A stretch of 64,000 nucleotides of DNA from Dongia mobilis (GCF_004363235.1 NZ_SNYW01000007.1:483064-547063), one strand, 5' to 3'. Shown: positions 9,888 to 20,066, numbered from the stretch's first letter. Numbers and translations are program-made. Notes: generated by a model from the sequence alone, not told the origin.

Positions 9888-10826
9888 TCAACTCAGGTAT
9901 TGCGCCGCGATGGCACCGCCCAGCCGGTTGTTGTTGACGATGAAGGCCGAGATGAACTCGTGCAGGCCGCCCTGGAAGACCTGTTCGATGCGGCTGTTCT
10001 GCAATTGCACATAGGTGGATCTGGCCAGGCGCTGCGCTTCGCCGTGGCGGCCGTAATCGGAACCGAGGCGCTCCAGATTGCCGACAATTGCCTCGTAGCA
10101 GGCGGCGAGCGAGCGCGGCATCTGCTGGTTGAGGATAAGGAGATCGGCAATAAGCCAGGGCTGCAATCCCTGCCGATAGACCCAGTGGTAGGAGGTAAGC
10201 GCCGAGACCGCGCGCAGGATCGCCGCCCATTGCGCATAATCGATGCCACCGCCCACCACTGCGTGTTCCGGCAGCAGGACATGGTACTTCACGTCCAGGA
10301 TGCGGGCCGTGTTGTCGGCCCGCTCGATGAAGATGCCAAGGCGCGCAAACCAATAGGCGTCGTTCCGCAGCATGGTGCGGTAGCCGGAACCGTCGACGCG
10401 CAGCGACATTTCCTTCACCCAGTCGAGAAACCGCATCAGGCCGTCGGCATCGGCATGGGCAGGCATCTGCTGCAATTCCAGCCAGGCGCCGTTGATCGCC
10501 TCCCACATCTCGCTGGTGAGAGCCGTGCGCACTGCGCGTGCATTGGTGCGGGCGATCTCCAGGCACTTTCGGATTGACGCCGGGTTGTCCTCGGAAAAGG
10601 CCAGGAAATCGGTGACGTTGGCCGCGCTCGGTGTCTCGTGGAAGCGCTGGAACAGATCGCGGCAGCCGGCAGTGGCCAGCGCGCTTTCCCATTCATTGGT
10701 GCCGGTGCCATAGGCGCGCGGCAGGGCGGAGAGACGCGTCGCGGCTTCCAGCACGCGGGCGAGGTAATCCGCCCGCTCGACATAGCGCGACAGCCAGAAG
10801 AGGGAATCAGCGGTGCGGCTCAGCAT
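9888..10826 (-). CDS. Alpha-E domain protein (DUF403)
   Basis: The 312-residue, mainly helical protein begins MLSRTADSLFWLSRYVERAD, the conserved opening of the alpha-E family (several R/E/D residues on helices). The biochemical function is not established; the family nearly always sits beside the circularly permuted ATP-grasp protein encoded immediately upstream here, from which it is separated by a single base. It is therefore expected to work with it, possibly as partner or acceptor-binding subunit (inference). Confidence 0.9.
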   Translation of the reverse strand: MLSRTADSLFWLSRYVERADYLARVLEAATRLSALPRAYGTGTNEWESALATAGCRDLFQRFHETPSAANVTDFLAFSEDNPASIRKCLEIARTNARAVRTALTSEMWEAINGAWLELQQMPAHADADGLMRFLDWVKEMSLRVDGSGYRTMLRNDAYWFARLGIFIERADNTARILDVKYHVLLPEHAVVGGGIDYAQWAAILRAVSALTSYHWVYRQGLQPWLIADLLILNQQMPRSLAACYEAIVGNLERLGSDYGRHGEAQRLARSTYVQLQNSRIEQVFQGGLHEFISAFIVNNNRLGGAIAAQYLS

Positions 10827-10827
10827 G

Positions 10828-12264
10828 TCAGGCCCGTGCCTCCGGCATTTCCGGGTCCTCGATCACCCAGGTATCCTTGGTGCCGCCGCCCTGGCTGGAA
10901 TTGACCACCAGCGAGCCCTGGCGCAGGGCGACACGGGTGAGGCCGCCCGGGACGATGCGGATGCCGTCGGCACCGGTCAGCACGAAGGGGCGCAGATCGA
11001 CATGGCGGGGGGCGATGCCCTGGTCGACGAAAGCGGGGCAGGTGGAGAGCGAAAGCGTCGGTTGCGCGATGTAATTGGCGGGTGCGGCCAGCAGGCGCTG
11101 CCTGAATTCCTCGATGTCGGCGCCGGTTGCGTGGGGGCCAACCAGCATGCCGTACCCGCCCGAGCCATGCACCTCCTTCACCACGAGTTCAGACAGGTGA
11201 TCCAGCACATAGGCAAGGTCGTCCTTCTGCCGGCAGCGCCAGGTCGGCACATTCTTGAGGATCGGCTCTTCGCCCAGATAGAACCGCACCATGTCGGGGA
11301 CATAGGAGTAGACCACCTTGTCGTCGACGGCGCCGGTACCCACCGCATTGGCCAGCGTCACATTGCCGGCGGCATAGGCGGCAAACAGGCCGGGGACACC
11401 CAGCATCGAGCCTGGATCGAAGACCAGCGGGTCGATGAAGGCATCGTCGAGGCGCCGATAGATGATGTCGACCCGCTTCGGCCCTTCGGTCGTGCGCATG
11501 AAGACCACGCTGTCGCGCACGAAAAGGTCGCTGCCCTCGACCAGTTCGATGCCCATCTTGTCGGCGAGGAACGAATGCTCGTAATAGGCCGAATTGTACT
11601 GGCCGGGCGTCAGTAGGACCGCAATCGGGTCCTTGTTGGCGTTCCGGGGTGCCGTCGATTGAAGGGTTGCCAGCAACTCGTTGGGATAGTTTTCGATCGG
11701 CGCCACGCGATGCGCGGCATAGAGTTCCGGCATCAGGCGGATCGAGATCTCGCGCCCGCCCAGCATGTAGGAAACGCCCGACGGGGTGCGGGCATTGTCC
11801 TCCAGCACATAGAAGTCGTCGCCGTCGACGCGCACAATGTCGATACCGGCGATGTGGATGTGGATGCCGTGCGGCACGGCAAGGCCGGCCATTTCCGGCC
11901 GGTAGGCAGGGTTCTGCCAGACCAGGTCCTCGGGCACGATGCCGGCCTTCAGAATTTCGCGCGGGCCATAGATGTCGGCGAGATAGTGGTTGAGCGTGCG
12001 GATGCGCTGTTCCAGCCCGGTCTTGAGCCGCGCCCATTCAACGCCCGACAGGATGCGCGGGATGATGTCATAGGGGATGATTCGCTCTTCCCCCTGCGCA
12101 TCGCCATAGACGGCGAAGGTGACGCCGCCGCGGCGATAGAACAATTCCGCCTCCGCCCTGCGCCGCTCCAGCTGCGCCGAGGTGACGCCCTGCAGCCAGC
12201 GCGCCACTTCCGCATAGGGCGGGCGGATGCCGCCATCGGCAAAGCGCATCTCGTCAAAGGCCAT
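10828..12264 (-). CDS. Circularly permuted ATP-grasp type 2 protein
   Basis: The 478-residue product corresponds to the DUF404/DUF407 circularly permuted ATP-grasp family. Visible landmarks are YVLEDNARTPSGVSYML in the middle, the nucleotide-binding glycine loop HGSGGYGMLVGP, and the C-terminal SLVVNSSQGGGTKDTWV. ATP-grasp enzymes join a carboxylate to an amine through an acyl phosphate, so a peptide or amide ligase activity is likely, but no substrate is known. It is the first gene of the minus-strand operon that continues with alpha-E, transglutaminase-like and Anbu genes. Its promoter must lie in the 12265-12480 interval shared with the zinc transporter operon. Confidence 0.9.
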   Translation of the reverse strand: MAFDEMRFADGGIRPPYAEVARWLQGVTSAQLERRRAEAELFYRRGGVTFAVYGDAQGEERIIPYDIIPRILSGVEWARLKTGLEQRIRTLNHYLADIYGPREILKAGIVPEDLVWQNPAYRPEMAGLAVPHGIHIHIAGIDIVRVDGDDFYVLEDNARTPSGVSYMLGGREISIRLMPELYAAHRVAPIENYPNELLATLQSTAPRNANKDPIAVLLTPGQYNSAYYEHSFLADKMGIELVEGSDLFVRDSVVFMRTTEGPKRVDIIYRRLDDAFIDPLVFDPGSMLGVPGLFAAYAAGNVTLANAVGTGAVDDKVVYSYVPDMVRFYLGEEPILKNVPTWRCRQKDDLAYVLDHLSELVVKEVHGSGGYGMLVGPHATGADIEEFRQRLLAAPANYIAQPTLSLSTCPAFVDQGIAPRHVDLRPFVLTGADGIRIVPGGLTRVALRQGSLVVNSSQGGGTKDTWVIEDPEMPEARA

Positions 12265-12480
12265 GGCTCCGTGTCCTTGCGCTTTATGACCCGGGACTTG
12301 GTGTCGCCGGTTTGCTTTACCAGGAAATCAGCAAGCGCCATGCCATGGCCTATAGCAGGGTAGTACACTGAAAGAATTGAATTTTATCCAGACGGCGAGA
12401 AAGTGTTTCGATCAATGCCCAATATCTGGGCCCAAAAATTGGGCAGGGGGTGCAGGTGCTTTCCCTCCTGGCGCAGATAA
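12265..12480. promoter_or_regulatory. Divergent intergenic region with overlapping hairpins
   Basis: This stretch separates the ATP-grasp operon (-) from the zinc importer operon (+). It is AT-richer than its surroundings around 12360-12400. Two mutually exclusive short hairpins overlap at 12417-12431 (GCCCA...TGGGC) and 12430-12444 (GCCCAA...TTGGGC). No protein-coding signal is convincing here. I cannot place -35/-10 elements with confidence. Confidence 0.5.
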
Positions 12481-12495
12481 TGTTATATTATAACA
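12481..12495. promoter_or_regulatory. Zur box
   Basis: The perfect palindrome TGTTATA-T-TATAACA matches the core of the Zur operator (consensus ATGTTATAnTATAACAT). It lies 183 bp upstream of the ZnuC-type ATPase start and directly before a possible small peptide gene. It predicts repression of the operon by zinc-loaded Zur and derepression when zinc is scarce. Confidence 0.88.
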
Positions 12496-12517
12496 GAATG
12501 AATGTTGGCAGGGCGCC

Positions 12518-12640
12518 ATGGCGGCACCCGGGAGCAGGTTGGCGGATATGGCATTTTCCCTTGGTATCGTTCAGCGCTTGGCTTTGGCGACCGCCCTCGG
12601 GTTCGGCCTCGCCCTGCTGCTGCGTTGGGCGCTCGCCTGA
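12518..12640 (+). CDS. Possible 40-residue single-span membrane peptide
   Basis: An ATG frame of 41 codons lies between the Zur box and znuC. The product is 40 residues with one hydrophobic stretch from about residue 12 to 36 (SLGIVQRLALATALGFGLAL and onward), ending RWALA. An internal ATG at codon 11 could also start it. No strong ribosome binding site precedes either start. It ends 23 nt before the ATPase gene. Similar small hydrophobic proteins are easily missed in importer operons, but I do not recognise this one and GC-rich sequence gives such frames by chance. Confidence 0.3.
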   Translation: MAAPGSRLADMAFSLGIVQRLALATALGFGLALLLRWALA

Positions 12641-12663
12641 ACGCCCATATCCGAGCGCCGGCC

Positions 12664-13443
12664 ATGGCCCATGAACAAGTCTGCGAGACCGTGCCACCGC
12701 CATCGGCAGATACAGCCGATGGCGTCATCCGTCTCGACAACGTCACCATTGCCTATCAGCGCCATCCGGCGGTCCACCACCTCAGCGGCGCCTTCACCCG
12801 CGGCAGCCTGACCGCGCTGGTCGGCCCGAACGGGGCCGGCAAGAGTACGCTGCTGAAGGGGATCGTCGGCCTGCTGCCGCTGGATGGCGGCGCCATAACG
12901 ATTGCGGACCGTTCCGCCCTCGGCTATCTGCCGCAGGTGACCGATGTCGACCGTTCCTTTCCCATGTCCGTGCTGGATGTGGTCAATCTCGGCCATTGGC
13001 GGCGGATCGGCGCGCTGGGGCGCCTGACGCCCGCCTTGCGCCAGCGCTCGCGCGATGCCATCGCCGATGTGGGTCTGAAGGGTTTCGAAAGCCGCTCCAT
13101 CGCCAGCCTCTCGGTCGGCCAGTTCCAGCGTGTCCTGTTTGCACGCCTGATCGCCGCCGACGCCGAACTCATCCTGCTCGACGAGCCGTTCAACGCCGTC
13201 GACCAGCGCACGGTCGAGGATTTGATGGCGCTGGTGGATGGCTGGCATCTGGCCGGCAAGACCGTCATCGCGGCATTGCATGACCTCGATTTCGTGCGTC
13301 GGCATTTCCCGCAATGCCTGCTGCTGGCACGCGAGCCGGTGGCCTGGGGCCAGACCGCGGCTGTCCTTGCCCCGGAAAACCTGCGCCGGGCGCGGGTGGC
13401 GGCCGATGGCTGGCAACCCGGCGCCGACATCTGTGCTGCCTGA
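12664..13443 (+). CDS. znuC: Zinc ABC transporter ATPase (ZnuC family)
   Basis: The 259-residue ATPase has Walker A GPNGAGKST, a Q loop in LPQVTDVDRSFPMSVLDVV, signature LSVGQFQRVLFARL, Walker B LILLDEPFNAVD and switch histidine in ALHDLDF. The signature LSVGQ rather than LSGGQ and the PMSV segment are usual for the manganese/zinc/iron group. ATG at 12664 was chosen because the family N-terminus starts just before VIRLDNVTIAY. The permease gene follows 8 nt later and a Zur box lies upstream, so zinc is the likely substrate. No gene for the periplasmic ZnuA is adjacent. Confidence 0.87.
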   Translation: MAHEQVCETVPPPSADTADGVIRLDNVTIAYQRHPAVHHLSGAFTRGSLTALVGPNGAGKSTLLKGIVGLLPLDGGAITIADRSALGYLPQVTDVDRSFPMSVLDVVNLGHWRRIGALGRLTPALRQRSRDAIADVGLKGFESRSIASLSVGQFQRVLFARLIAADAELILLDEPFNAVDQRTVEDLMALVDGWHLAGKTVIAALHDLDFVRRHFPQCLLLAREPVAWGQTAAVLAPENLRRARVAADGWQPGADICAA

Positions 13444-13451
13444 AGCCGGCC

Positions 13452-14321
13452 ATGCTGCACGACTATCTCCTGGCGCCCTTCCTCGATTTCGCTTTCATGC
13501 GGCGGGCGCTGGTCGCTGTCATCGCCGTTGCGATCATCGCCGGGCCGCTCGGCGTCTTTCTGCAACTCCGGCGCATGAGCCTGATGGGCGACGCCCTCGC
13601 CCATGCCATCCTGCCCGGTGTGGCCATCGGTTTCTTCCTGTTCGGCCTCGACCTCTGGGCGATGAGCCTGGGCGGGCTCGTCGCCTGCCTCGCTGTGGCG
13701 CTTCTGAGCGGGCTGGTCTCGCGCCTGACCGCCATCAAGGAGGATACCAGCCTTGCCGCCCTCTATCTGGTCTCGCTGGCGCTGGGTGTCCTCATCGTTT
13801 CGCTGAAGGGCAGCCCGCGCGACCTGCTCCACATCCTCTTCGGCTCGCTGCTTTCGATCAGCGCGCACGGGCTCGCCCTGGTGGTGGCGACGGCGATCCT
13901 TTCGCTGCTGGTTCTGGCGGTGATCTACCGCACGCTGGTGGTGGAATGCTTCGACCCCGCCTTCCTCCGCGCTGTCGGCGGCCACGGGGCGGCCGCGCAC
14001 ATGGCCTTCCTGGTGCTGGTGGCGATCAATCTGGTGGCGGCGATCCAGGCCCTTGGCACGCTGATGGCGGTCGGCCTGATGATTCTGCCCGCCGCCGCCG
14101 CGCGCTTCTGGGCCAGAAGTGTCGGTGCCATGGTATCGCTGGGTTCGCTGCTGGCGCTTGCAGCCGGTCTTGGCGGGCTGCTCGGCTCCTACCATTTCGA
14201 TCTGCCGCCTGGCCCGGCCATCGTGCTCGGTGCCGGTATGGCCTACCTGCTTTCGGTCGCTTTCGGACCGGCCGGTGGCCTTGTCCGGCGTCTTTTCCCC
14301 GGCCGGCACCTGCAGCACTGA
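13452..14321 (+). CDS. znuB: Zinc ABC transporter permease (ZnuB family)
   Basis: The 289-residue protein has eight or so hydrophobic segments and the family landmarks RRMSLMGDALAHAILPGVAIG near residue 37 (cited in part) and QALGTLMAVGLMILPAAAARFWA in the second half, where the permease contacts its ATPase and metal path. It starts 8 nt after znuC with ATG at 13452. It forms the inner membrane channel for the Zur-controlled importer. The substrate-binding protein must be encoded elsewhere. Confidence 0.88.
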   Translation: MLHDYLLAPFLDFAFMRRALVAVIAVAIIAGPLGVFLQLRRMSLMGDALAHAILPGVAIGFFLFGLDLWAMSLGGLVACLAVALLSGLVSRLTAIKEDTSLAALYLVSLALGVLIVSLKGSPRDLLHILFGSLLSISAHGLALVVATAILSLLVLAVIYRTLVVECFDPAFLRAVGGHGAAAHMAFLVLVAINLVAAIQALGTLMAVGLMILPAAAARFWARSVGAMVSLGSLLALAAGLGGLLGSYHFDLPPGPAIVLGAGMAYLLSVAFGPAGGLVRRLFPGRHLQH

Positions 14322-14432
14322 GTTTTTCCGCACGTCAAATCGGGGCTGCCCTGCGTCCCGTGCATTTGTCAGCGGCACCGCCTTTCCGCATCATGCGGCG
14401 GCGCCTGACGGAAACGGGGAGACAGCGACGCG

Positions 14433-15176
14433 ATGAAGATCCTGGTCATCCAGAACGACCCAACATCACCGGTTTCTTTCCTGGGCGACCATCTGCAGGC
14501 GGGTGGTGCCCATCTTTCGAACGTCCTGCCGCATCATGGGGGTGACCTGCCGGCCTCGACGGCCGGATATGACGGGGCGATCATCCTGGGTGGCGCCCAG
14601 CACGCCAACGACGACACGGACTTTCCCAACCTGCCGCGCGTCTGCGACTTCATCCGGGCCTTCCATGAGGAGGGCAAGCCGCTCCTCGGCCTCTGCCTCG
14701 GCGGGCAGTTGATGGCGCGCGCCTTTGGCGGCAGCGTACGGGTGCACGACATCTTCGAATACGGCTACCTGCCGCTCGACCTCACCGCCGAGGGCCAGGC
14801 CGATCCGTTGTTTGCCGATCTCGCTCCTCGCCATCACATCATGCAATGGCACGAGGATACCTTCTCCCTGCCCGAGGGAGCCGTCCGCCTGATGACCGGT
14901 GCCACCACCGAGAACCAGGCTTTCCGCTACGGCGATACCTCCTATGGCTTCCAATGCCATTTCGAGGTCTCGACCCAGCAGGCCCAGCATTGGATCGAGA
15001 ATTTCAATCACGTGATCCACAAGAAGCTGGGAATCGACGAAGGCAACAAGGCGATCGACCGCGCCCGCGGCGAACTGGCCCGCCACGGCAATGCGGCGAT
15101 GGATTTCTGCCGGACCATCGGTTCGCGCTGGGCCGATCTGGTGCGGCGCAAGAGCCGGATAGCGGGCGCCGCCTGA
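14433..15176 (+). CDS. Class I glutamine amidotransferase (GMP synthase-like, stand-alone)
   Basis: The 247-residue protein is a single class I glutamine amidotransferase domain. The nucleophile Cys lies in GLCLGGQLMARA (about residue 88) and the His-x-Glu pair in QCHFEVS (about residue 178), so the triad is complete. Such stand-alone domains hydrolyse glutamine or gamma-glutamyl compounds; I cannot tell which. It stands alone on the plus strand after znuB, 111 nt away, and no synthase partner is nearby. Confidence 0.82.
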   Translation: MKILVIQNDPTSPVSFLGDHLQAGGAHLSNVLPHHGGDLPASTAGYDGAIILGGAQHANDDTDFPNLPRVCDFIRAFHEEGKPLLGLCLGGQLMARAFGGSVRVHDIFEYGYLPLDLTAEGQADPLFADLAPRHHIMQWHEDTFSLPEGAVRLMTGATTENQAFRYGDTSYGFQCHFEVSTQQAQHWIENFNHVIHKKLGIDEGNKAIDRARGELARHGNAAMDFCRTIGSRWADLVRRKSRIAGAA

Positions 15177-15219
15177 CCCAGCCATCTTCCCGCGCCGCAA
15201 CGACCGGGAAGAAAGCGAC

Positions 15220-16131
15220 ATGAATACGACCGCCGCGCCGCGCATGGCCGCCGAGGATTGGCTGCTGCTGGTCATCCTGTCGGCGCTGTGGGGTGGTTCG
15301 TTCCTGTTCGCAAAGATCGCGGTTGCCGAGTTGCCGCCGCTCACCCTGGCCTGGTGTCGGGTTGCCTTGTCCGCCATGCTGCTCTTGCCATTGCTGCGGC
15401 TTGCCGGCATTGCCTTGCCCCGCGATGCCGCCTTCTGGCGCGATATCGCCATGATGGGCCTGTTCAACAATGCGATTCCTTTCAGCCTGATTTTCTGGGG
15501 CCAGCAGGGAATCGGTGCCGGTCTTGCCGCGATCCTCAATGCCATGACGCCGGTTTTCACCGTGCTGGTGGCGCATGCCTTCACTGCTGACGAGCGTTTG
15601 GGATGGTGGAAGCTGCTTGGCGTCGCGCTTGGCGTTGCCGGCGTCGTTCTGATGATGGGCTATGGCGTCCTCGCTGGCCTCGGCCATCACCTTGCGGCCG
15701 AATTCGCGGTACTTGGTGCTGCCTTCTCCTATGGCATCGCCGGCGTGTTCGGGCGCCGCTTCAAGGCGCGGCCGCCGATGACCGTCGCGGCGGGGCAGCT
15801 ATCCGCCAGTTCCTGCTGGCTTGCCTTGCCGGTGCTCTGGCTGGACCGACCCTGGCAGCTGGACTTGCCTGGGCGCGAAACGATCCTGGCGGTGCTGGCG
15901 CTGGCAGCGCTTTCGACCGCGCTCGCCTATGTCATCTTCTTCCGCATCCTGCGCCGGGCGGGTGCCACAAACCTGTCGCTGGTGACCCTGCTGATTCCGG
16001 CCAGCGCCATCCTGCTCGGCTGGGCTGTGCTGGGTGAAAATGTCGCCGCGCACCACCTGGCCGGCATCGGCCTAATCGCCCTCGGTCTCGTCGCTATCGA
16101 TGGCCGGCTGCCGCGTCTCATCCTGCGCTGA
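15220..16131 (+). CDS. EamA/DMT family transporter
   Basis: The 303-residue integral membrane protein has about ten hydrophobic segments in two related halves, each an EamA repeat (first: ALWGGSFLFAKIAVAELPP; second: LTLAWCR and ALAYVIFFRILRRAGA regions). DMT proteins export or import small metabolites; the substrate is unknown. It starts 43 nt after the amidotransferase gene. Its last 60 bp overlap the 3' end of the convergent rRNA methyltransferase gene, so the two C-termini share DNA. Confidence 0.85.
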   Translation: MNTTAAPRMAAEDWLLLVILSALWGGSFLFAKIAVAELPPLTLAWCRVALSAMLLLPLLRLAGIALPRDAAFWRDIAMMGLFNNAIPFSLIFWGQQGIGAGLAAILNAMTPVFTVLVAHAFTADERLGWWKLLGVALGVAGVVLMMGYGVLAGLGHHLAAEFAVLGAAFSYGIAGVFGRRFKARPPMTVAAGQLSASSCWLALPVLWLDRPWQLDLPGRETILAVLALAALSTALAYVIFFRILRRAGATNLSLVTLLIPASAILLGWAVLGENVAAHHLAGIGLIALGLVAIDGRLPRLILR

Positions 16132-17460
16132 CGCCACGCGCTGCATGACGGCGACGAAGAAGCCGTCGGTGCCATGGCGGTGCGGCGTCAGCGAAAGGGT
16201 CGCTGCCCCGGTCGGGCAATCGCCGCCGATGACATCGCGCCAGATGTCGGCGACCGGCAGCGGCGCGAAATTCGGGTGCCGCTCCAGGAAGGCCCTTGCC
16301 TGCGCGTCGTTCTCGGCGTCGAGCAGCGAGCAGGTGGCATAGACCAGGCGGCCACCTGGCTTCACCAGACGCTGCGCACTTTCCAGGATGCTGGCCTGCA
16401 GGGCAATGAGGCGATGCAGATCCTCCTGCTCGAGTTTCCACTTTGCATCCGGGTTGCGCCGCCAGGTACCGGTGCCGGAACAGGGTGCGTCGACCAGCAC
16501 CCGGTCAAAGCCCCCGGCATGGCGCTTTACCCAGGGATCGCGCTCGCTCTCCAGGCCGCGCCGCTCGACATTGAAGACGCCGGCGCGTTTCAACCGTTCC
16601 CCGGCCCGCTCGACCCGGCCCTTCAGCGTATCGCAGGCGACGATCTTGCCCTTGTTCTTCATCTGCGCGGCGATGGCAAGGGTCTTGCCGCCGGCGCCGG
16701 CGCAGAAATCCACCACACGCTGGCCGGGCCTGGCGTCGACCAACAGGGCCGCCAGCTGCGATCCTTCGTCCTGCACCTCGATGAGACCGTCCTGGAAGCA
16801 TTTCAGATTGGCGAGCGGCGGCCGGTTCTCCAGGCGCAGGCCGAGCGGCGACAATGCCGTCGGCACTGCCTCGATGCCCTCCGCCCGCAGCGCTGCCAGC
16901 GCCGCGTCGCGGTCGCCCTTCAGCGCATTGACGCGCAGGTCGGTCGCGGCCTCTTCCACCTGCGCTGCCATCTCGCGCTCGAAATGCGGGCCGAACTGCT
17001 TGGCGACCAGTGGCTCCAGCCAGTCCGGAAATTCGAAACGTACCCATTTCGGCTGATCGCCATGGCGCAGATCCTGGCCTTCGAGTTCACGCGCAAAGGC
17101 GCGCTCGCTGCGGCTCAGCTGCTTCGGCCGGTATTGGCCGCCATCGAAGCTGCCGGCGATCTTGTCGCCGGTCCAGCCGTCGATCAGCGCCAGCTTCGCT
17201 ATCACGCGCACGCGTTCCAGGTTGGCGATCTCGCGCCTGCCGTCGGGCTGTGCCGGATAGGCGCGGTCGATCCACCAGTCGAGCTTGGCCAGCTGGCGCA
17301 GCACGGCATAGGCGGCATCCAGGATCGCGCGCCGGTCCGAACCGCCGATATAGCGTCGGGTGCGAAAGAAGGCGGCGGCCGCGCGGTCGGCCGGTGCCGA
17401 GCCGCCGTGGATGGCCGCGAGAAGATCGATTGCCGCCTGGATGCGGGCGCCGGGTGTCAT
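16072..17460 (-). CDS. RsmB/NOP family class I SAM-dependent RNA methyltransferase
   Basis: The 462-residue protein has a helical N-terminal NusB-like region, then the m5C methyltransferase core: SAM loop VVDFCAGAGGKTLA, motif IV DAPCSGTGTWRRNPD and motif VI YATCSLLDAEN. The two cysteines are the release Cys and the nucleophile Cys of the RsmB/NOP2 family. It would make 5-methylcytosine in rRNA. ATG at 17460 was chosen because the sequence further upstream lacks family character. It follows guaB on the same strand with a hairpin between them. Its last 60 bp overlap the convergent EamA gene. Confidence 0.87.
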   Translation of the reverse strand: MTPGARIQAAIDLLAAIHGGSAPADRAAAAFFRTRRYIGGSDRRAILDAAYAVLRQLAKLDWWIDRAYPAQPDGRREIANLERVRVIAKLALIDGWTGDKIAGSFDGGQYRPKQLSRSERAFARELEGQDLRHGDQPKWVRFEFPDWLEPLVAKQFGPHFEREMAAQVEEAATDLRVNALKGDRDAALAALRAEGIEAVPTALSPLGLRLENRPPLANLKCFQDGLIEVQDEGSQLAALLVDARPGQRVVDFCAGAGGKTLAIAAQMKNKGKIVACDTLKGRVERAGERLKRAGVFNVERRGLESERDPWVKRHAGGFDRVLVDAPCSGTGTWRRNPDAKWKLEQEDLHRLIALQASILESAQRLVKPGGRLVYATCSLLDAENDAQARAFLERHPNFAPLPVADIWRDVIGGDCPTGAATLSLTPHRHGTDGFFVAVMQRVASAQDETRQPAIDSDETEGD

Positions 17461-17485
17461 GTTGCTTGTTCCGTCTGAAACGTCA

Positions 17486-17507
17486 GCGCCCCGCCGAGGC
17501 GGGGCGC
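17486..17507 (-). terminator. Hairpin between guaB and the RNA methyltransferase gene
   Basis: GCGCCCCGCC at 17486-17495 is exactly complementary to GGCGGGGCGC at 17498-17507, giving a very stable stem with a tiny loop. On the minus strand it lies 27 nt after the guaB stop. The following sequence (TGACGTTTC) has only a weak T run, so termination is probably partial. Confidence 0.5.
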
Positions 17508-17533
17508 GGCTCGGTCGCAATAGCTGGTCGTCG

Positions 17534-19081
<1,548 letters not shown>

Positions 19082-19148
19082 CTAGGTTGGCGGCTCATCA
19101 TACACATCGCCCGCCTTGCCACAAGCCAAATGGGCCTGCGCCGGACGC

Positions 19149-20066
19149 CTAGGGGAGTTGCCGCAAACGCTGGGCCAGCAGGTCGAAAATCACATCCGGG
19201 TCAGGGGCTTGCAGCAAAGCGTGCGGCGCCCCCTCCGATGCTTCCCGCCAGAGCAGCGCGCCCAGGCGCGAGTCTTCGCCGGTGGCGACGCGGCACTGCG
19301 CCGGGATTCGCACAAAGAGATCGGGCCGAATCAGATAGGCGATGACCAGGGGGTCGAACAGGGCGTCCGACCTGCCGTCATGGACATAGGCCCCAAGCAG
19401 GGCAGCGACGTGGCCAGCTACCCTGGTGCCGGCTGCCGCCAGTCGTGCGATCCGGGCGGGCGTCGCCGCGACCGAGCGCGCCGTCTCGATCGTCACCAGG
19501 GTCATCGGCACGCCGCTCTGGCAGACGATATCGGCCGCCTCCGGATCCAGCCAGAAATTATACTCGGCATGCGGCGTCGCATTGCCGCCATTCTCCCGGG
19601 CGGCACCACCCATGACGACCATCTCGCGAATGCCCTGGCGCGCTTCCGGGTGTTCGCGCAGCAGCCGCGCGATGTTGGTGAGCGGTCCGATGGGGGCGAG
19701 GGCGATGCTGCCGGGTGCCGCCTGCACAAGAGTTTCCGCCAGGAAGGCCACGGCATCTGCGCCATCGACGCCGCGCCCTGCCGGCGGCAGGCCGATTCCG
19801 CCGAGGCCGTCACTGCCATGAACGCCCCAGCCTTGCCGGGAAAACTTGCGCGCCAGCGGCTGCCCGGCGCCGAGATGGACCGGCACATCGCTGCGCCCGG
19901 CAGCCTCCAGGATGCGAATGGCATTTTCGGCGCAGGCGCCGGCCAGCCCATTGCCATGCACCGCGGTCAGGCCGCGCACTGAAAGTTCCGGCGCGGCCAG
20001 GGCCAGCCAGATGGCGATGGCATCATCAATGCCGGGATCGGTATCGATGAGCAGGGGAAGCGCCAT
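19149..20066 (-). CDS. Nucleoside hydrolase (IunH/RihA family)
   Basis: The 305-residue protein begins MALPLLIDTDPGIDDAIAIW, the calcium-binding Asp cluster of inosine-uridine nucleoside hydrolases, which cleave the N-glycosidic bond of ribonucleosides. Further family signals are LTAVHGN, PIGPLTNIARLL and EYNFWLDPEAA. ATG at 20066 was preferred to a start at 20108, which would overlap rlmE; it gives a 13-nt gap after the rlmE stop. The base specificity (purine or pyrimidine) cannot be read here. Confidence 0.88.
   Translation of the reverse strand: MALPLLIDTDPGIDDAIAIWLALAAPELSVRGLTAVHGNGLAGACAENAIRILEAAGRSDVPVHLGAGQPLARKFSRQGWGVHGSDGLGGIGLPPAGRGVDGADAVAFLAETLVQAAPGSIALAPIGPLTNIARLLREHPEARQGIREMVVMGGAARENGGNATPHAEYNFWLDPEAADIVCQSGVPMTLVTIETARSVAATPARIARLAAAGTRVAGHVAALLGAYVHDGRSDALFDPLVIAYLIRPDLFVRIPAQCRVATGEDSRLGALLWREASEGAPHALLQAPDPDVIFDLLAQRLRQLP

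Noticed and set aside
12502-12663. In-frame N-terminal extension of ZnuC from 12502
   Set aside because: The extension has no ABC character and starts directly beside the Zur box; the family N-terminus begins near 12664.
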